In this document: positions 9,331-19,052 of the stretch, piece after piece
How the letters are laid out: the number at the start of each line of letters is the position of its first letter
Numbering within the stretch: the stretch's first letter is position 1
NCBI GenBank assembly: GCA_001544595.2
Contig: FCOH02000002.1
Span: forward strand, 248,001 to 312,000
DNA length: 64,000 nucleotides
Direction of reading: 5' to 3'
Origin: Caballeronia peredens
GTDB taxonomy: Bacteria > Pseudomonadota > Gammaproteobacteria > Burkholderiales > Burkholderiaceae
The notes under the pieces: generated by a model
Database searches by the model: none
Seen by the model: the letters and a program-made list of their open reading frames with translations, nothing else
Told to the model about the DNA's origin: nothing
Made by a program: the position numbers and the translations under genes

Positions 9331-9510
9331 ATTGCGCACGGCTGGATCGGCGGCGCATCAAGTGATGCCGGCTTTTCCATTGCGCGCCCCGTGTAAATCT
9401 TATCGAGAGATCACTGTGGAAAGCGATATCGAGTAATCCTAAATATATTGCCGATGGTCGTCACACTTTTCCAACACGACGTCCCTATAAATCGATTCGG
9501 CTCAGCCATG

Positions 9511-9553
9511 AAAAACACCCCAAAGGTTGGATCGGTGTCCAACTTTTGGGGTG
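9511..9553 (-). terminator. Rho-independent terminator after ugpC
   Basis: Stem CACCCCAAAGGTTGGA (9516-9531) pairs with 9538-9553 with one mismatch. On the minus strand it is followed by a T-run from the AAAAA at 9511-9515. It closes the gtsABC-ugpC transcript. Confidence 0.85.
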
Positions 9554-9597
9554 CAGGTCAGTGAGCCGTGGAGTTTGAAGCCGACCGGACAGCCGAC

Positions 9598-10716
9598 TTA
9601 CGCGAGCCGCTCTTCCGTCTGCGGATCGAACAGCACGGCCTTCGACACGTCGAACAGCAGCGTCATGGTCGAGGTCGGCTGCGGATTGGACGCCGGATGC
9701 ACGCGCGACACGATGCGCTTGCCGTTCACCTGCGCGAACACGAGCGTGTCCGGGCCGGTCGGCTCGATCACATCGACGCGCACGTCGACCGGTTGCAGGC
9801 TCGCATCCGAGACGTCGTGGGCGCTGCGCGAATCGGTGATGCGCTCCGGCCGCAGGCCGAGAATCACGTCCTGGCCGACCTTGCCGCGCAGACGGCCCGC
9901 ATCGAACGGCAGGTTCAGCACTTTCTGCGCGACGCCCGTGTCCAGTTGCAGGCCGACGCCCGCGCCCGACTCGACCAGCTTGCCGCCGATGAAGTTCATC
10001 GGCGGCGCGCCGATGAAGCCCGCGACGAACAGGTTCGACGGCGAATCGTAGATTTCCTGCGGCGCGCCGAACTGCTGCACGACGCCGTCTTTCATGACCG
10101 CGATGCGGTCGCCGAGCGTCATGGCTTCGATCTGATCGTGCGTCACGTAGACGATCGTCGTGCCGAGGCGCTGATGCAGCAGCTTGATCTCCGAGCGCAT
10201 CTCGATGCGCAGCTTCGCGTCGAGGTTCGAGAGCGGCTCGTCGAACAGGAACATCACCGGATCGCGCGCGAGCGCACGGCCCATCGCGACGCGCTGACGC
10301 TGGCCGCCCGACAACTGCCCCGGCTTGCGGTCGAGCAGATGGCCGATCTGCAAGGTTTCCGACACGCGATCGACGATCTTCTTCTGTTCGACCTTCGGCA
10401 CCTTGCGGATGTTGAGGCCGAACGAGATGTTGTCGCGCACGCTCATGGAAGGGTAGAGCGCGTAGGACTGGAACACCATCGCGATGTCGCGATCCTTCGG
10501 CGAGAGGTCGTTGACCGTCTTGCCGTCGATCATGATGTCGCCGCGCGTCACGGTTTCGAGCCCCGCGATCATGTTGAGCAAGGTCGATTTGCCGCAACCC
10601 GAGCCGCCGACGAGGATCAGGAACTGACCGTCCTCGATTTCGATGTTGACGCCCTTCAGAACCGGCACCCCGTTCGGGTAGGTCTTGTACACGTCACGGA
10701 TGGAAAGGCTTGCCAT
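9598..10716 (-). CDS. ugpC: Sugar ABC transporter ATPase (UgpC/MalK type)
   Basis: ATP-hydrolysing subunit of the glucose importer encoded upstream. 372 residues: Walker A GGSGCGKST (about 37-45), Q-loop FQSYALYP, signature LSGGQRQRVAMGRALARDP, Walker B MFLFDEPLSNLDA, then a C-terminal OB/TOBE regulatory region (about 240-372) typical of carbohydrate importers. It is the last gene of the operon, 50 bp after gtsC and followed by a clear terminator. The symbol follows common annotation of this clade; the substrate is judged from the neighbouring zwf-pgl-glk genes. Confidence 0.92.
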   Translation of the reverse strand: MASLSIRDVYKTYPNGVPVLKGVNIEIEDGQFLILVGGSGCGKSTLLNMIAGLETVTRGDIMIDGKTVNDLSPKDRDIAMVFQSYALYPSMSVRDNISFGLNIRKVPKVEQKKIVDRVSETLQIGHLLDRKPGQLSGGQRQRVAMGRALARDPVMFLFDEPLSNLDAKLRIEMRSEIKLLHQRLGTTIVYVTHDQIEAMTLGDRIAVMKDGVVQQFGAPQEIYDSPSNLFVAGFIGAPPMNFIGGKLVESGAGVGLQLDTGVAQKVLNLPFDAGRLRGKVGQDVILGLRPERITDSRSAHDVSDASLQPVDVRVDVIEPTGPDTLVFAQVNGKRIVSRVHPASNPQPTSTMTLLFDVSKAVLFDPQTEERLA

Positions 10717-10766
10717 GTGAATCCTCTATGTGGTCTTTTCCGAAAGGGGAGCGCGTCGAGCCGCGA

Positions 10767-11624
10767 TCAACCCTTCACCGCGCCGGCCGTCAGCCCGCGC
10801 ACGAAATAACGTCCCGCGATCATGTAGACGAGAATCGTCGGCAGCGCGGCGATGATCGCGCCCGCCATGTCGACGTTGTATTCCTTCACGCCCGTCGACG
10901 TGTTCACGAGGTTGTTCAGCGCCACCGTGATCGGCATGGAATCCACGCCCGAAAACACGATACCGAACAGGAAGTCGTTCCAGATCTGCGTGAACTGCCA
11001 GATCAGGCACACCATGAAGATCGGCAGCGACACGGGCAGCAGGATCTTCGTGAAAATGGTGAAGAAGCCCGCGCCGTCGATGCGCGCCGCCTTCACGAGC
11101 TCCGCCGGAATGCTCACGTAGAAATTGCGGAAGAACATCGTCGTGAACGCGATGCCGTAGATCACGTGGACGAGCACGAGGCCGGTCGTCGTGTTCGAGA
11201 GGCCGAGAAAGCCCTGCAGGCGCGCCATCGGCAGCAGGATGGCCTGGAACGGGATGAAGCAGCCGACCAGGAGCACCGTGAACAGCGCGTCCGCGCCGCG
11301 GAAGCGCCAGTGCGTGAGCACGTAGCCGTTGAACGCGCCGATGAACGACGAGATCAGCACGGCCGGGATCACCATGCGCACCGAGTTCATGAAGAACGGC
11401 TCCATGCCGTCGCAGCGCACGCCGGTACAGGCTTCCTGCCACGCCTTGACCCACGGCGCGAAGGTGAAGTGCGTGGGCGGCGTGAGCAGGTTGCCGGTGC
11501 GAAGCTGGTCGAGATCCTTGAAGGACGTCGACAACATCACGTAGATCGGGAACAGGAAGTAAAGCGCGAAAAGAAGCAGCACCGCGTAAATGACGGCGCG
11601 GCTGATCGTCATCTTAGGCTGCAT
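10767..11624 (-). CDS. gtsC: Sugar ABC transporter permease (MalG type)
   Basis: Inner-membrane permease of 285 residues with six predicted helices. The EAA loop (YVSIPAELVKAARIDGAGFFTIFTKILLP) is the site that contacts the ATPase. Residues 60-90 form a long periplasmic segment with two cysteines (CTGVRCDG), as in MalG-like glucose permeases of proteobacteria. The start overlaps the end of gtsB by 11 bp, indicating translational coupling. Confidence 0.92.
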   Translation of the reverse strand: MQPKMTISRAVIYAVLLLFALYFLFPIYVMLSTSFKDLDQLRTGNLLTPPTHFTFAPWVKAWQEACTGVRCDGMEPFFMNSVRMVIPAVLISSFIGAFNGYVLTHWRFRGADALFTVLLVGCFIPFQAILLPMARLQGFLGLSNTTTGLVLVHVIYGIAFTTMFFRNFYVSIPAELVKAARIDGAGFFTIFTKILLPVSLPIFMVCLIWQFTQIWNDFLFGIVFSGVDSMPITVALNNLVNTSTGVKEYNVDMAGAIIAALPTILVYMIAGRYFVRGLTAGAVKG

Positions 11625-12552
11625 TGCGGGTGCTCCTCGATTCCAGATACATGAGCGGCACGAGCACCGCGACGACCGTGGCGAGCATCATCATCGACGA
11701 TGCGGCGCCCACGCCCAACTGGCCACGATTGAACGAGAACGTGTACATGAAGATCGCGGGCAACGAGGACGACGTGCCCGGACCGCCCGCCGTCAGCGCG
11801 ACGACGAGGTCGAACGTCTTGATCGTGATGTGGCAGAGAATCAGCAGCACGGAGAAGAACACCGGCCGCATGCTCGGAATCACGATCTTGCGGTAGATGG
11901 TCGGCAAGCCCGCGCCGTCCATCTGCGCGGCCTTGAAGATTTCGCTGTCGACGCCGCGCAGGCCGGCGAGAAACAGCGCCATCACGAACCCGGTCGATTG
12001 CCACACCGCGGCGATCACGACGCAGAAGATGGCCTTGTCCGGGTCGCCCAGCCAGTTGAACGAGAAACTCGTCCAGCCCCAGTCGTGGAACACTTTTTCG
12101 AGCCCCAGGCCCGGGTTCAGAATCCACTGCCAGGCGGTGCCGGTCACGATGAACGAAAGCGCCATCGGATAGAGGAAGATCGCGCGCAGGGCGCCTTCGC
12201 TGCGGATCTTCTGGTCGAGAAGGATCGCCAGGAAAAGACCCAGGAAAACGCAGATCGCGATGAACGGAATGCCGAACCAGCCGAGGTTGGCGGCGGAAGT
12301 CCACCAGACGTCGTTGGCGAAGAGCTGCCGGTAACGGTCGAAGCCCGCGAAATCGTAGCGCGGCATGAGCCGGGATTCCGAGAGCGACAGATAACCCGTA
12401 ATGCCGATGAAGCCGTACACGAAAACGAGCGCGATCACGACGCTGGGCGCGAGCACCAGCTTCGGAATCCAGCGATCGGCGAGCGCCGACGTCGGCGAGG
12501 CGCGACGCGGCGGGTTTTGCGGTTTCTTGTCCGCGGTGAGGGAGGCAGTCAC
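11614..12552 (-). CDS. gtsB: Sugar ABC transporter permease (MalF type)
   Basis: Second permease of the glucose importer, 312 residues. The open frame runs further upstream, but AGGAG seven bases before a GTG at 12552 (MTASLTADKKPQ) marks the likely start. Helices begin at LVLAPSVVIALVFVYGF; the EAA loop is in 'SEIFKAAQMDGAGLPTIYRKIVIP'. It follows the binding-protein gene after a 178-bp GC-rich gap that could fold into hairpins, an arrangement that often lets the binding protein be made in excess; that is inference. Confidence 0.9.
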   Translation of the reverse strand: MTASLTADKKPQNPPRRASPTSALADRWIPKLVLAPSVVIALVFVYGFIGITGYLSLSESRLMPRYDFAGFDRYRQLFANDVWWTSAANLGWFGIPFIAICVFLGLFLAILLDQKIRSEGALRAIFLYPMALSFIVTGTAWQWILNPGLGLEKVFHDWGWTSFSFNWLGDPDKAIFCVVIAAVWQSTGFVMALFLAGLRGVDSEIFKAAQMDGAGLPTIYRKIVIPSMRPVFFSVLLILCHITIKTFDLVVALTAGGPGTSSSLPAIFMYTFSFNRGQLGVGAASSMMMLATVVAVLVPLMYLESRSTRNAA

Positions 12553-12730
12553 GACTCGACTCCTGGAAGATGCGCCGACGCTTTCATAGGCGTTTGGTTG
12601 CACTGACTTGCGCGCCGATGGCGTTGGCTGCGGGCGCGGGCTGCGGGCGCTGGATGAGGCGACGTTGCGGTTGCTGGCTCGACTGGCCGCGCAGCCGCCC
12701 GAAAGCGCGCCGCGCGGCGTACTGCCTGGC

Positions 12731-13984
12731 TTACTTCGTCTTGGCGGCGTTCGCGAGTGCGGCAACCGCGCTCTTCGAATCCTGCGACGAATTCATGAAC
12801 TTCGTCACGACGTCGGTCATGGCGCCGGCGACGGCGTCGCCCTGTGCCATGCCGTGCGCGAGCGACGGAACATAGCCGCCCGATTTGATCGCCGTCTGTT
12901 CATCAGAGTAGGACTTCTTGGCGCAGTCGTCGAACTTGTCCATCGGCACGCCGAGACGGACCGGGATCGAGCCCTTGTTCAGGCTGAACTGCTCCTGGAA
13001 TTCCGGCGTCATGATGGTCTTCGCGAGCGCGAGCTGGCCCGGCGTCGCGGCCTTCTGGTCCTTCTGCTGGAAGAACACGAACGAGTCGACGTTGAAGGTG
13101 TAGGCCTTTTCCGTGCCCGGCACTGCGGCGCAGATGTAGTCCGTGCCCGCCTTCTTGTTCGCGCCGGCGAATTCGCCCTTCGCCCAGTCGCCCATGAACT
13201 GCATGCCGGCCTTGCCGTTGATGACCATGGCGGTGGCGAGGTTCCAGTCACGGCCCGTGCGGCCGCTGTCGAAATAGCCCTGGATCTTGCGGACCGTGTC
13301 GAACACCTGAACCATCTTGTCCGACGTGAGCGTCTTCTGGTCGAGATCGACGATCGCCTTCTTGTAGAAGTCCGCGCCCTGCGACAGCACGACGTCTTCC
13401 CACAGCGTCAGGTCCTGCCACGGCTGGCCGCCCATCGCGATCGGCATGATGCCCGCGGCCTTCATTTTGTCGGCGACCTGGAAGAACTCGGCCCAGGTGG
13501 TCGGCACCTTGCCGCCGGCCTTGTCGAGCGCCGCCTTGTTGATGTACAGCCAGTTCACGCGGTGCACCGAGAACGGCGCGGCCACGTAATGGCCGTCCGC
13601 GTGGATGATCTTGTCGATTTCAGGCGGCAGGTTCTTCTTCCAGTCGCCGGCGACGGAATCGATCGGCACGAGCACGCCTTGCTCGGCCCATTCCTGGATC
13701 AGCGGACCCTTGATCTGCGCCGCGGACGGCGCGTTGCCCGAGATCACCTGGGTCTTCAGCGCGGTCATGGCGGCCGCGCCCGCGCCGCCCGCGACGGCGA
13801 AGTCCTTCCAGGTATAGCCCTGCTTGGTCATGTCGTCCTTGAGCACGCCGACCGCTTTCGATTCGCCGCCGGACGTCCACCAGTGCAGCACCGAAACGGC
13901 TTCGGCAGCCTGCACCGCAGACGCCGTCGCACCGCACAGAAGACCTGCGGCGCACAGCGCGCCCATGAGCTTACGGACTTTCAT
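12731..13984 (-). CDS. gtsA: Periplasmic sugar-binding protein of the glucose ABC importer
   Basis: Captures sugar in the periplasm and delivers it to GtsB/GtsC. 417 residues with a clear signal peptide (MKVRKLMGALCAAGLLCG...AVQA, cleavage near residue 26). The mature start EAVSVLHWWTSGGESKAVGVL is typical of the glucose/mannose-binding group of extracellular family 1 proteins. The ribosome-binding site GGAGG lies eight bases before the ATG. It is the first gene of the operon, divergent from zwf. Glucose is the most likely ligand given the neighbours. Confidence 0.92.
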   Translation of the reverse strand: MKVRKLMGALCAAGLLCGATASAVQAAEAVSVLHWWTSGGESKAVGVLKDDMTKQGYTWKDFAVAGGAGAAAMTALKTQVISGNAPSAAQIKGPLIQEWAEQGVLVPIDSVAGDWKKNLPPEIDKIIHADGHYVAAPFSVHRVNWLYINKAALDKAGGKVPTTWAEFFQVADKMKAAGIMPIAMGGQPWQDLTLWEDVVLSQGADFYKKAIVDLDQKTLTSDKMVQVFDTVRKIQGYFDSGRTGRDWNLATAMVINGKAGMQFMGDWAKGEFAGANKKAGTDYICAAVPGTEKAYTFNVDSFVFFQQKDQKAATPGQLALAKTIMTPEFQEQFSLNKGSIPVRLGVPMDKFDDCAKKSYSDEQTAIKSGGYVPSLAHGMAQGDAVAGAMTDVVTKFMNSSQDSKSAVAALANAAKTK

Positions 13985-14605
13985 TGTTTATCTCCTCCAG
14001 ACACCTGAACAAGAAACGATTGGCTCCCGATGCCGCCAGAAGCATTGTTAAAAAGCGGTGGTTACAAACGGCAAAACTGGATGGCCGGAAATCGGCGGTG
14101 TCGGCGGGAAGCGGCAGGCGCGGGCTTGTTGAAGGCGGCGCGCGTGCACGGCCGGCAGACCGATAGTCGGCCGCACGGCGCTCAAGAGATGAGTGGGTTG
14201 AATCGCAACTGCTGTCTCCTCTTTTGATTTTTGCCCGGCCCGGCGCGCCTGGCTCCTTGAGCGCGGCGGCCGGCGGCGGGGCGCGAGGCTGTACGCATGC
14301 GGACCGCAACGGACATCTGCCGTTAAAAGCAGCAAGCCGCGGGCTCCGATAACATGCGTTCAGAAGGTCGACTCAGGAAACCGCGCGCAATCCGATTGCT
14401 CCGATTGACCGTGCGTTTTTTCCTTCGGTGACATTTCCTCTTGATTTGGATTGTAGTTAAACTACAATTCAGTGTCAAAAAAAATTTTATCGGACTACGG
14501 CGCGGGTCATGGTTGGTTCCTGACTGACTCGAGAAACCCGCGGTCCGATGGGCGATGCGGCCCGATTCGACTCAACATCCGGCTCTGGAATCCACGTTCA
14601 GACTC
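13985..14605. other. Divergent control region between gtsA and zwf
   Basis: About 620 bp without a convincing gene. The zwf side holds a promoter and a HexR-type operator (14441-14468). The gtsA side has GGAGGAGATAAACA before the ATG and, further up, TTGTAA and TTAACAA half-sites on the minus strand spaced too widely to call an operator. The middle is GC-rich with no recognised element. Confidence 0.6.
14441..14468 (+). promoter_or_regulatory. zwf promoter with HexR/RpiR-type operator
   Basis: TTGATT (14441-14446), a 16-bp spacer and TACAAT (14463-14468) form a sigma-70 promoter. The perfect palindrome TTGTAGTTAAACTACAA (14451-14467) fills the spacer and overlaps the -10 box. It matches the TTGT-N8/9-ACAA pattern known for HexR, an RpiR-family repressor of zwf in pseudomonads. 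The RpiR half of the glucokinase fusion downstream is the likely ligand. Confidence 0.78.
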
Positions 14606-16066
14606 ATGCAAAGCGATTCGAACTTCGTCTTCGTACTCTTCGGCGGCACCGGCGACCTCTCCATGCGCAAGATTCTCCCTGCGCTGTTCGAGGCCCACCG
14701 CGCGGGCATGCTCAATCCGGCGGGCAGAATCGTCTGCGTCGCGCGCGAGGCGCTCGATCAGGGCGCGTATCGTCAGTGGGTGGAGGAGCACGTGAAGCCG
14801 CACGTGTCGAAAAACGGTGTCGACGAACCGGTGTGGCGCAGCTTTCTCGAGCGCATCCAGTACGTCGGGCTGGACCTCGGCCGCGCGGAAGACTTCGTCG
14901 TGTTACGCGACACGCTCGCGCAGTACGACGGCACGCGCGTCTTCTATCTGGCAACGGGTCCGTCGCTGTTCGTTCCCATCTGCCGCGCGCTCGCGAACGT
15001 CGGCCTGAACCAGAACGCCCGCATCGTGCTGGAGAAGCCGCTCGGCTACGACCTGAAATCGTCGAACGCGATCAACGACGCCGTCGGCGAGATCTTTCAG
15101 GAAGAGCAGATCTACCGGATCGATCACTACCTCGGCAAGGAGCCGGTGCAGAACCTGCTCGCGCTGCGTTTCTCCAACGTGCTGTTCGAGCCGCTGTGGC
15201 GGCGCGAATGGGTCGAGAGCATTCAGATCACCATCGCGGAAGAACTGGGCGTGGAAGCGCGCGGCGACTTCTACGACAATACCGGCGCGCTGCGCGACAT
15301 GGTGCAGAACCATTTGCTGCAACTGCTTTCCATCGTGACGATGGAGCCGCCGCATTCCATGGATTCCGATTCCGTGCGCGACGAAAAGCTGCGCGTGCTG
15401 CGCGCGCTGAAGCCCATCGACGAGCGCGACATCAGCCGCGTCGCGGTGCGCGGGCAATATCATGCGGGTGTGATCCGCGGCGCGGCGGTGCCCGCGTATG
15501 CGACGGAGCCGGGCGTGCGCCCCGACAGCACGACGGAAACTTTCGTCGCGCTGAAGGTCGAGATCGACAACTGGCGCTGGGCGGGCGTGCCGTTCTTCCT
15601 GCGCACGGGCAAGCGTCTCGCGGACCGCGTCGCCGAGATCGTCGTGAACTTCCGCACGGTGCCGCACTCGGCGCTGGGCGCGAATGCGCTGCGCGCGGGC
15701 GCGAACCGCCTGGTGATCCGGCTGCAGCCCAACGAGTCCATTCGTCTGTATTGCCTCGCGAAGCAGCCGGGCGAAGGCATGAATCTCGCAAGCGTGCATC
15801 TGGATCTCGCCTTCGACCAGTTCTTCAAGGAAGGGCAGATGGAGGCGTATCAGCGTCTTCTGCTGGATGTGATCCGCGGCCGTCTCGCGCTGTTCGTACG
15901 GCGCGACGAGCAGGAAGCGGCGTGGCGCTGGGTCGAGCCGATCCTGAACGCGTGGGCCTCGGGCACCACCAGGCCGAAGCCGTATGCGGCGGGCACGTGG
16001 GGACCTGCGGCGTCGAGCGCGATGCTCGCGCAGCATGGTACTTGCTGGCTCGAAGAAGAAAACTGA
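14606..16066 (+). CDS. zwf: Glucose-6-phosphate 1-dehydrogenase
   Basis: Oxidises glucose 6-phosphate to 6-phosphogluconolactone with NADP or NAD, the entry to the Entner-Doudoroff and pentose-phosphate routes. 486 residues from the ATG at 14606 (MQSDSNFVFVLFGGTGDLSMRK); an upstream ATG at 14555 adds an unrelated tail. Motifs: nucleotide-binding GGTGDL, active-site RIDHYLGKEPVQN, and EKPLGYDLKSS. It is the first gene of zwf-pgl-glk, with a 146-bp gap to pgl. Confidence 0.96.
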   Translation: MQSDSNFVFVLFGGTGDLSMRKILPALFEAHRAGMLNPAGRIVCVAREALDQGAYRQWVEEHVKPHVSKNGVDEPVWRSFLERIQYVGLDLGRAEDFVVLRDTLAQYDGTRVFYLATGPSLFVPICRALANVGLNQNARIVLEKPLGYDLKSSNAINDAVGEIFQEEQIYRIDHYLGKEPVQNLLALRFSNVLFEPLWRREWVESIQITIAEELGVEARGDFYDNTGALRDMVQNHLLQLLSIVTMEPPHSMDSDSVRDEKLRVLRALKPIDERDISRVAVRGQYHAGVIRGAAVPAYATEPGVRPDSTTETFVALKVEIDNWRWAGVPFFLRTGKRLADRVAEIVVNFRTVPHSALGANALRAGANRLVIRLQPNESIRLYCLAKQPGEGMNLASVHLDLAFDQFFKEGQMEAYQRLLLDVIRGRLALFVRRDEQEAAWRWVEPILNAWASGTTRPKPYAAGTWGPAASSAMLAQHGTCWLEEEN

Positions 16067-16212
16067 AGGTTGTGGATACCAGGCCGGCGCCGACGCCGCC
16101 CGACAGAGGCGCGCGGCGCAGGTGAAATACAAGAGACCGCCCGAAGCGTCGTTTGGTGATGTCGCGGCGCATGAGCGGATCGATAAATCAGGACAAAGAG
16201 GATGGAGGAGCA

Positions 16213-16932
16213 GTGATCGAGCTTCGCACTTTCGACGATCCGCGCGCCCACTCGGACGCGCTGGCGAAAGCCGTGGGAGACGCGCTGAAGGCGTCGCTCG
16301 CGGCGAGGGGCGCGGCCTCGGCCGACGCCGCGGGACAAACCGCTCACGCCACGCTCGCGGTGTCGGGCGGCACGAGCCCGAAGCCTTTCTTGCAGGCGCT
16401 GTCGCACGCGCCGCTCGACTGGGCGCACATCGACGTGACGCTCGTCGACGACCGCTGGGTGCCCGAGACCGATTCGGCCAGCAACGCGCATTTCCTGCGC
16501 GAGACGCTGCTGCAGAACGCGGGCGCGGCGGCGTATTTCCTGCCGCTCGTCGACACCGGCAAGCCGCTGGCGACGCACATCGCCGAACTCAACGCCGACG
16601 CGCGCCGCCGCCTGCCCGACGTCGCCGTGCTCGGCATGGGTGAGGACGGCCACACGGCCTCGATCTTCGCCGATGCGCCCGAATGGGACGTCGCCATCTC
16701 GACGCAGGATCGCTACGTGGCCGTGCATCCGGTCGCGGCGCCGCACGCGCGCGTGAGTCTGTCGATGGCGGCGCTCAGGCAGATCGGGCAGTCGGGGCAG
16801 TTGTATCTGTTCATCGCCGGCCAGAAGAAACTCGACGTACTGAACGCGGCGCTCGCCGCACCGCAAAAGAACGCCATCTCGACGCTGGCCCATGCTGAAG
16901 GAGTGAAGCTCGATGTCTACTGGTGTGCATAG
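16213..16932 (+). CDS. pgl: 6-phosphogluconolactonase
   Basis: Hydrolyses 6-phosphogluconolactone, the product of zwf. 239 residues starting at a GTG (16213) that sits seven bases after GGAGGAG. An upstream in-frame ATG at 16153 lacks such a site. Family motifs seen: [38 protein letters not shown] and [19 protein letters not shown]. The last 20 bp overlap the start of the glucokinase gene, so the two are translationally coupled. Confidence 0.95.
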   Translation: MIELRTFDDPRAHSDALAKAVGDALKASLAARGAASADAAGQTAHATLAVSGGTSPKPFLQALSHAPLDWAHIDVTLVDDRWVPETDSASNAHFLRETLLQNAGAAAYFLPLVDTGKPLATHIAELNADARRRLPDVAVLGMGEDGHTASIFADAPEWDVAISTQDRYVAVHPVAAPHARVSLSMAALRQIGQSGQLYLFIAGQKKLDVLNAALAAPQKNAISTLAHAEGVKLDVYWCA

Positions 16933-18835
16933 CAAGGCCGCGTCGTCGGCCAGTCAGCACGCAGACGGACCGCGGCTTCTCGCCGACATCGGCGGCACGA
17001 ACGCGCGCTTCGCGCTGGAGACGGCGCCCGGCGAGATCGGGCAGATTCGCGTGTATCCGGGCGCCGACTATCCGGGCATCGCGGAAGTGATGCAGCAGTA
17101 TCTGAAGGACACGAAGGTCGGCCGCGTCAATCATGCGGCAATCGCGATCGCGAATCCGGTCGACGGCGACCACGTGAAGATGACCAACCACGACTGGAGC
17201 TTCTCGATCGAGGCGACGCGCCGCGCGCTCGGCTTCGACACGCTGCTCGTCGTGAACGACTTCACCGCGCTGGCGATGGCGCTGCCCGGCCTGACCGACG
17301 CCCAGCGCGTGCAGGTCGGCGGCGGCTCGCGGCGCCAGAACAGCGTGATCGGCCTGCTCGGGCCGGGCACGGGCCTGGGCGTATCGGGCCTGATTCCGGC
17401 GGACGACCGCTGGATCGCGCTCGGCAGCGAAGGCGGCCACGCGACGTTCTCGCCCTTCGACGAACGCGAAGACATCGTGATGCGCTACGCGCGCCGCAAG
17501 TTTCCACACGTCTCGTTCGAGCGCGTGTGCGCGGGACAAGGGCTCGAACTGATCTATCGGGCGCTCGCGGAGCGGGACAGCATCACGGTCGCCGACACCT
17601 TCACCGCCGCCGACGTCACGAACCGCGCGCTGCAGGGCGAAGCGCTCGCGCTCGAAGTGGTGAACTGCTTCTGCGCGATCCTCGGCACGTTCTCCGGCAA
17701 TATTGCGGTGACGCTCGGGGCGCTGGGCGGCATCTATATCGGCGGCGGCATCGTGCTCAAGCTGGGCGACCTGTTTCACAAGTCGCCGTTTCGCGAGCGT
17801 TTCGAGGCGAAAGGGCGCTTTCAGCAATATCTGGCGGGCATTCCGACCTACATCATTACCGCCGAATATCCCGCGTTTCTCGGCGTGTCGGCGATTCTCT
17901 CGGAGCAGTTGTCGAACCGTGCAAACAGCGGTTCGTCGGCGGTGTTCGAGCGCATCCGTCAGATGCGCGACGCGTTGACGCCCGCCGAGCGGCGCGTCGC
18001 CGATCTCGCGCTGAATCATCCGCGCTCGATCATCAACGATCCGATCATCGACATCGCGCGCAAGGCCGACGTGAGCCAGCCGACCGTGATCCGCTTCTGC
18101 CGCTCGCTCGGCTGCCAGGGGCTTTCCGATTTCAAGCTCAAGCTCGCGACAGGCCTCACGGGCACGATTCCGGTCAGCCACAGTCAGGTGCATCTCGGCG
18201 ATACCGCCACCGATTTCGGCGCGAAGGTGCTCGACAACACCGTGTCCGCCATCCTGCAACTGCGCGAGCATCTGAACTTCGAGAACGTCGAGCGCGCGAT
18301 CGACATTCTCAACGGCGCGCGGCGCATCGAGTTTTACGGGCTCGGGAATTCGAACATCGTCGCGCAGGACGCTCACTACAAGTTCTTCCGCTTCGGCATT
18401 CCGACCATCGCTTATGGCGACCTGTACATGCAGGCAGCGTCCGCCGCGCTGCTCGGCAAGGGCGACGTGATCGTGGCAGTGTCGAAATCGGGCAGGGCGC
18501 CGGAGTTGCTGCGCGTGCTCGAAGTGGCGATGCAGCAGGGCGCGACGGTCGTCGCCATCACGTCGAGCAACACGCCGCTCGCGAAGCGCGCGACGGTGGC
18601 GCTGGAAACCGATCACATCGAGATCCGCGAATCGCAGTTGTCGATGATCTCGCGCATCCTGCATCTGCTGATCATCGATATCCTGGCGGTCGGCGTCGCG
18701 ATTCGCCGTGCCGCGCCGAAGCCGGGCGCGAAGCTCACGGAGACGGTCGCGAAGGCGCGTCAATCGGGTGACGATGACGCCGCCGCCGTGCTCGACTGGC
18801 TGAGTCACGGCGCGTCGGGCATGGCGCGGGATTAA
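16913..18835 (+). CDS. glk: Glucokinase fused to RpiR-family regulator
   Basis: A 640-residue fusion. Residues about 20-340 are a bacterial glucokinase (ATP motif [13 protein letters not shown], catalytic [33 protein letters not shown]). Residues about 345-420 are an RpiR helix-turn-helix ([19 protein letters not shown]), and about 455-590 an SIS sugar-phosphate isomerase-like sensor domain ([26 protein letters not shown]). Thus one protein can phosphorylate glucose and, by family logic, sense a sugar acid phosphate and control transcription. The arrangement is known in Burkholderia. It overlaps pgl by 20 bp. Its probable target is the operator at 14451-14467. Confidence 0.94.
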   Translation: MSTGVHSKAASSASQHADGPRLLADIGGTNARFALETAPGEIGQIRVYPGADYPGIAEVMQQYLKDTKVGRVNHAAIAIANPVDGDHVKMTNHDWSFSIEATRRALGFDTLLVVNDFTALAMALPGLTDAQRVQVGGGSRRQNSVIGLLGPGTGLGVSGLIPADDRWIALGSEGGHATFSPFDEREDIVMRYARRKFPHVSFERVCAGQGLELIYRALAERDSITVADTFTAADVTNRALQGEALALEVVNCFCAILGTFSGNIAVTLGALGGIYIGGGIVLKLGDLFHKSPFRERFEAKGRFQQYLAGIPTYIITAEYPAFLGVSAILSEQLSNRANSGSSAVFERIRQMRDALTPAERRVADLALNHPRSIINDPIIDIARKADVSQPTVIRFCRSLGCQGLSDFKLKLATGLTGTIPVSHSQVHLGDTATDFGAKVLDNTVSAILQLREHLNFENVERAIDILNGARRIEFYGLGNSNIVAQDAHYKFFRFGIPTIAYGDLYMQAASAALLGKGDVIVAVSKSGRAPELLRVLEVAMQQGATVVAITSSNTPLAKRATVALETDHIEIRESQLSMISRILHLLIIDILAVGVAIRRAAPKPGAKLTETVAKARQSGDDDAAAVLDWLSHGASGMARD

Positions 18836-18882
18836 ACGCAGGATTAAGCGCAGGATTAAGCGCGCGGCAAGTCCGGGACGAG

Positions 18883-18913
18883 AAAGGCCGCCGATGCGAA
18901 TCGGCGGCCTTTT
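18883..18913 (+). terminator. Terminator after glk
   Basis: Stem AAAGGCCGCCGAT (18883-18895) pairs with ATCGGCGGCCTTT (18900-18912), four-base loop, then T residues. It ends zwf-pgl-glk. Confidence 0.88.
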
Positions 18914-18953
18914 CATTTGTGCATCGTTCGGTGGAGCGTCGTTCGGCGCGGGC

Positions 18954-18990
18954 AAAAAAAACGGTGCGGTGCTCATCGAGCACCGCACCG
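18954..18990 (-). terminator. Terminator after the first porin gene
   Basis: Perfect 12-bp stem CGGTGCGGTGCT (18962-18973) with 18979-18990, five-base loop, and a run of eight T on the minus strand (A-run at 18954-18961). Confidence 0.92.
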
Positions 18991-19052
18991 GGACACGCCT
19001 CTCGCAGTGGCGTTAAAACTCTCTGGTGCGATTCCTGTGCCGGACTCGCTGA

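Noticed and set aside
9276..9380. Upstream ATG at 9380 as start of the HicA-like ORF
   Set aside because: It lies upstream of the consensus promoter and the palindrome, so it would not be in the main transcript.
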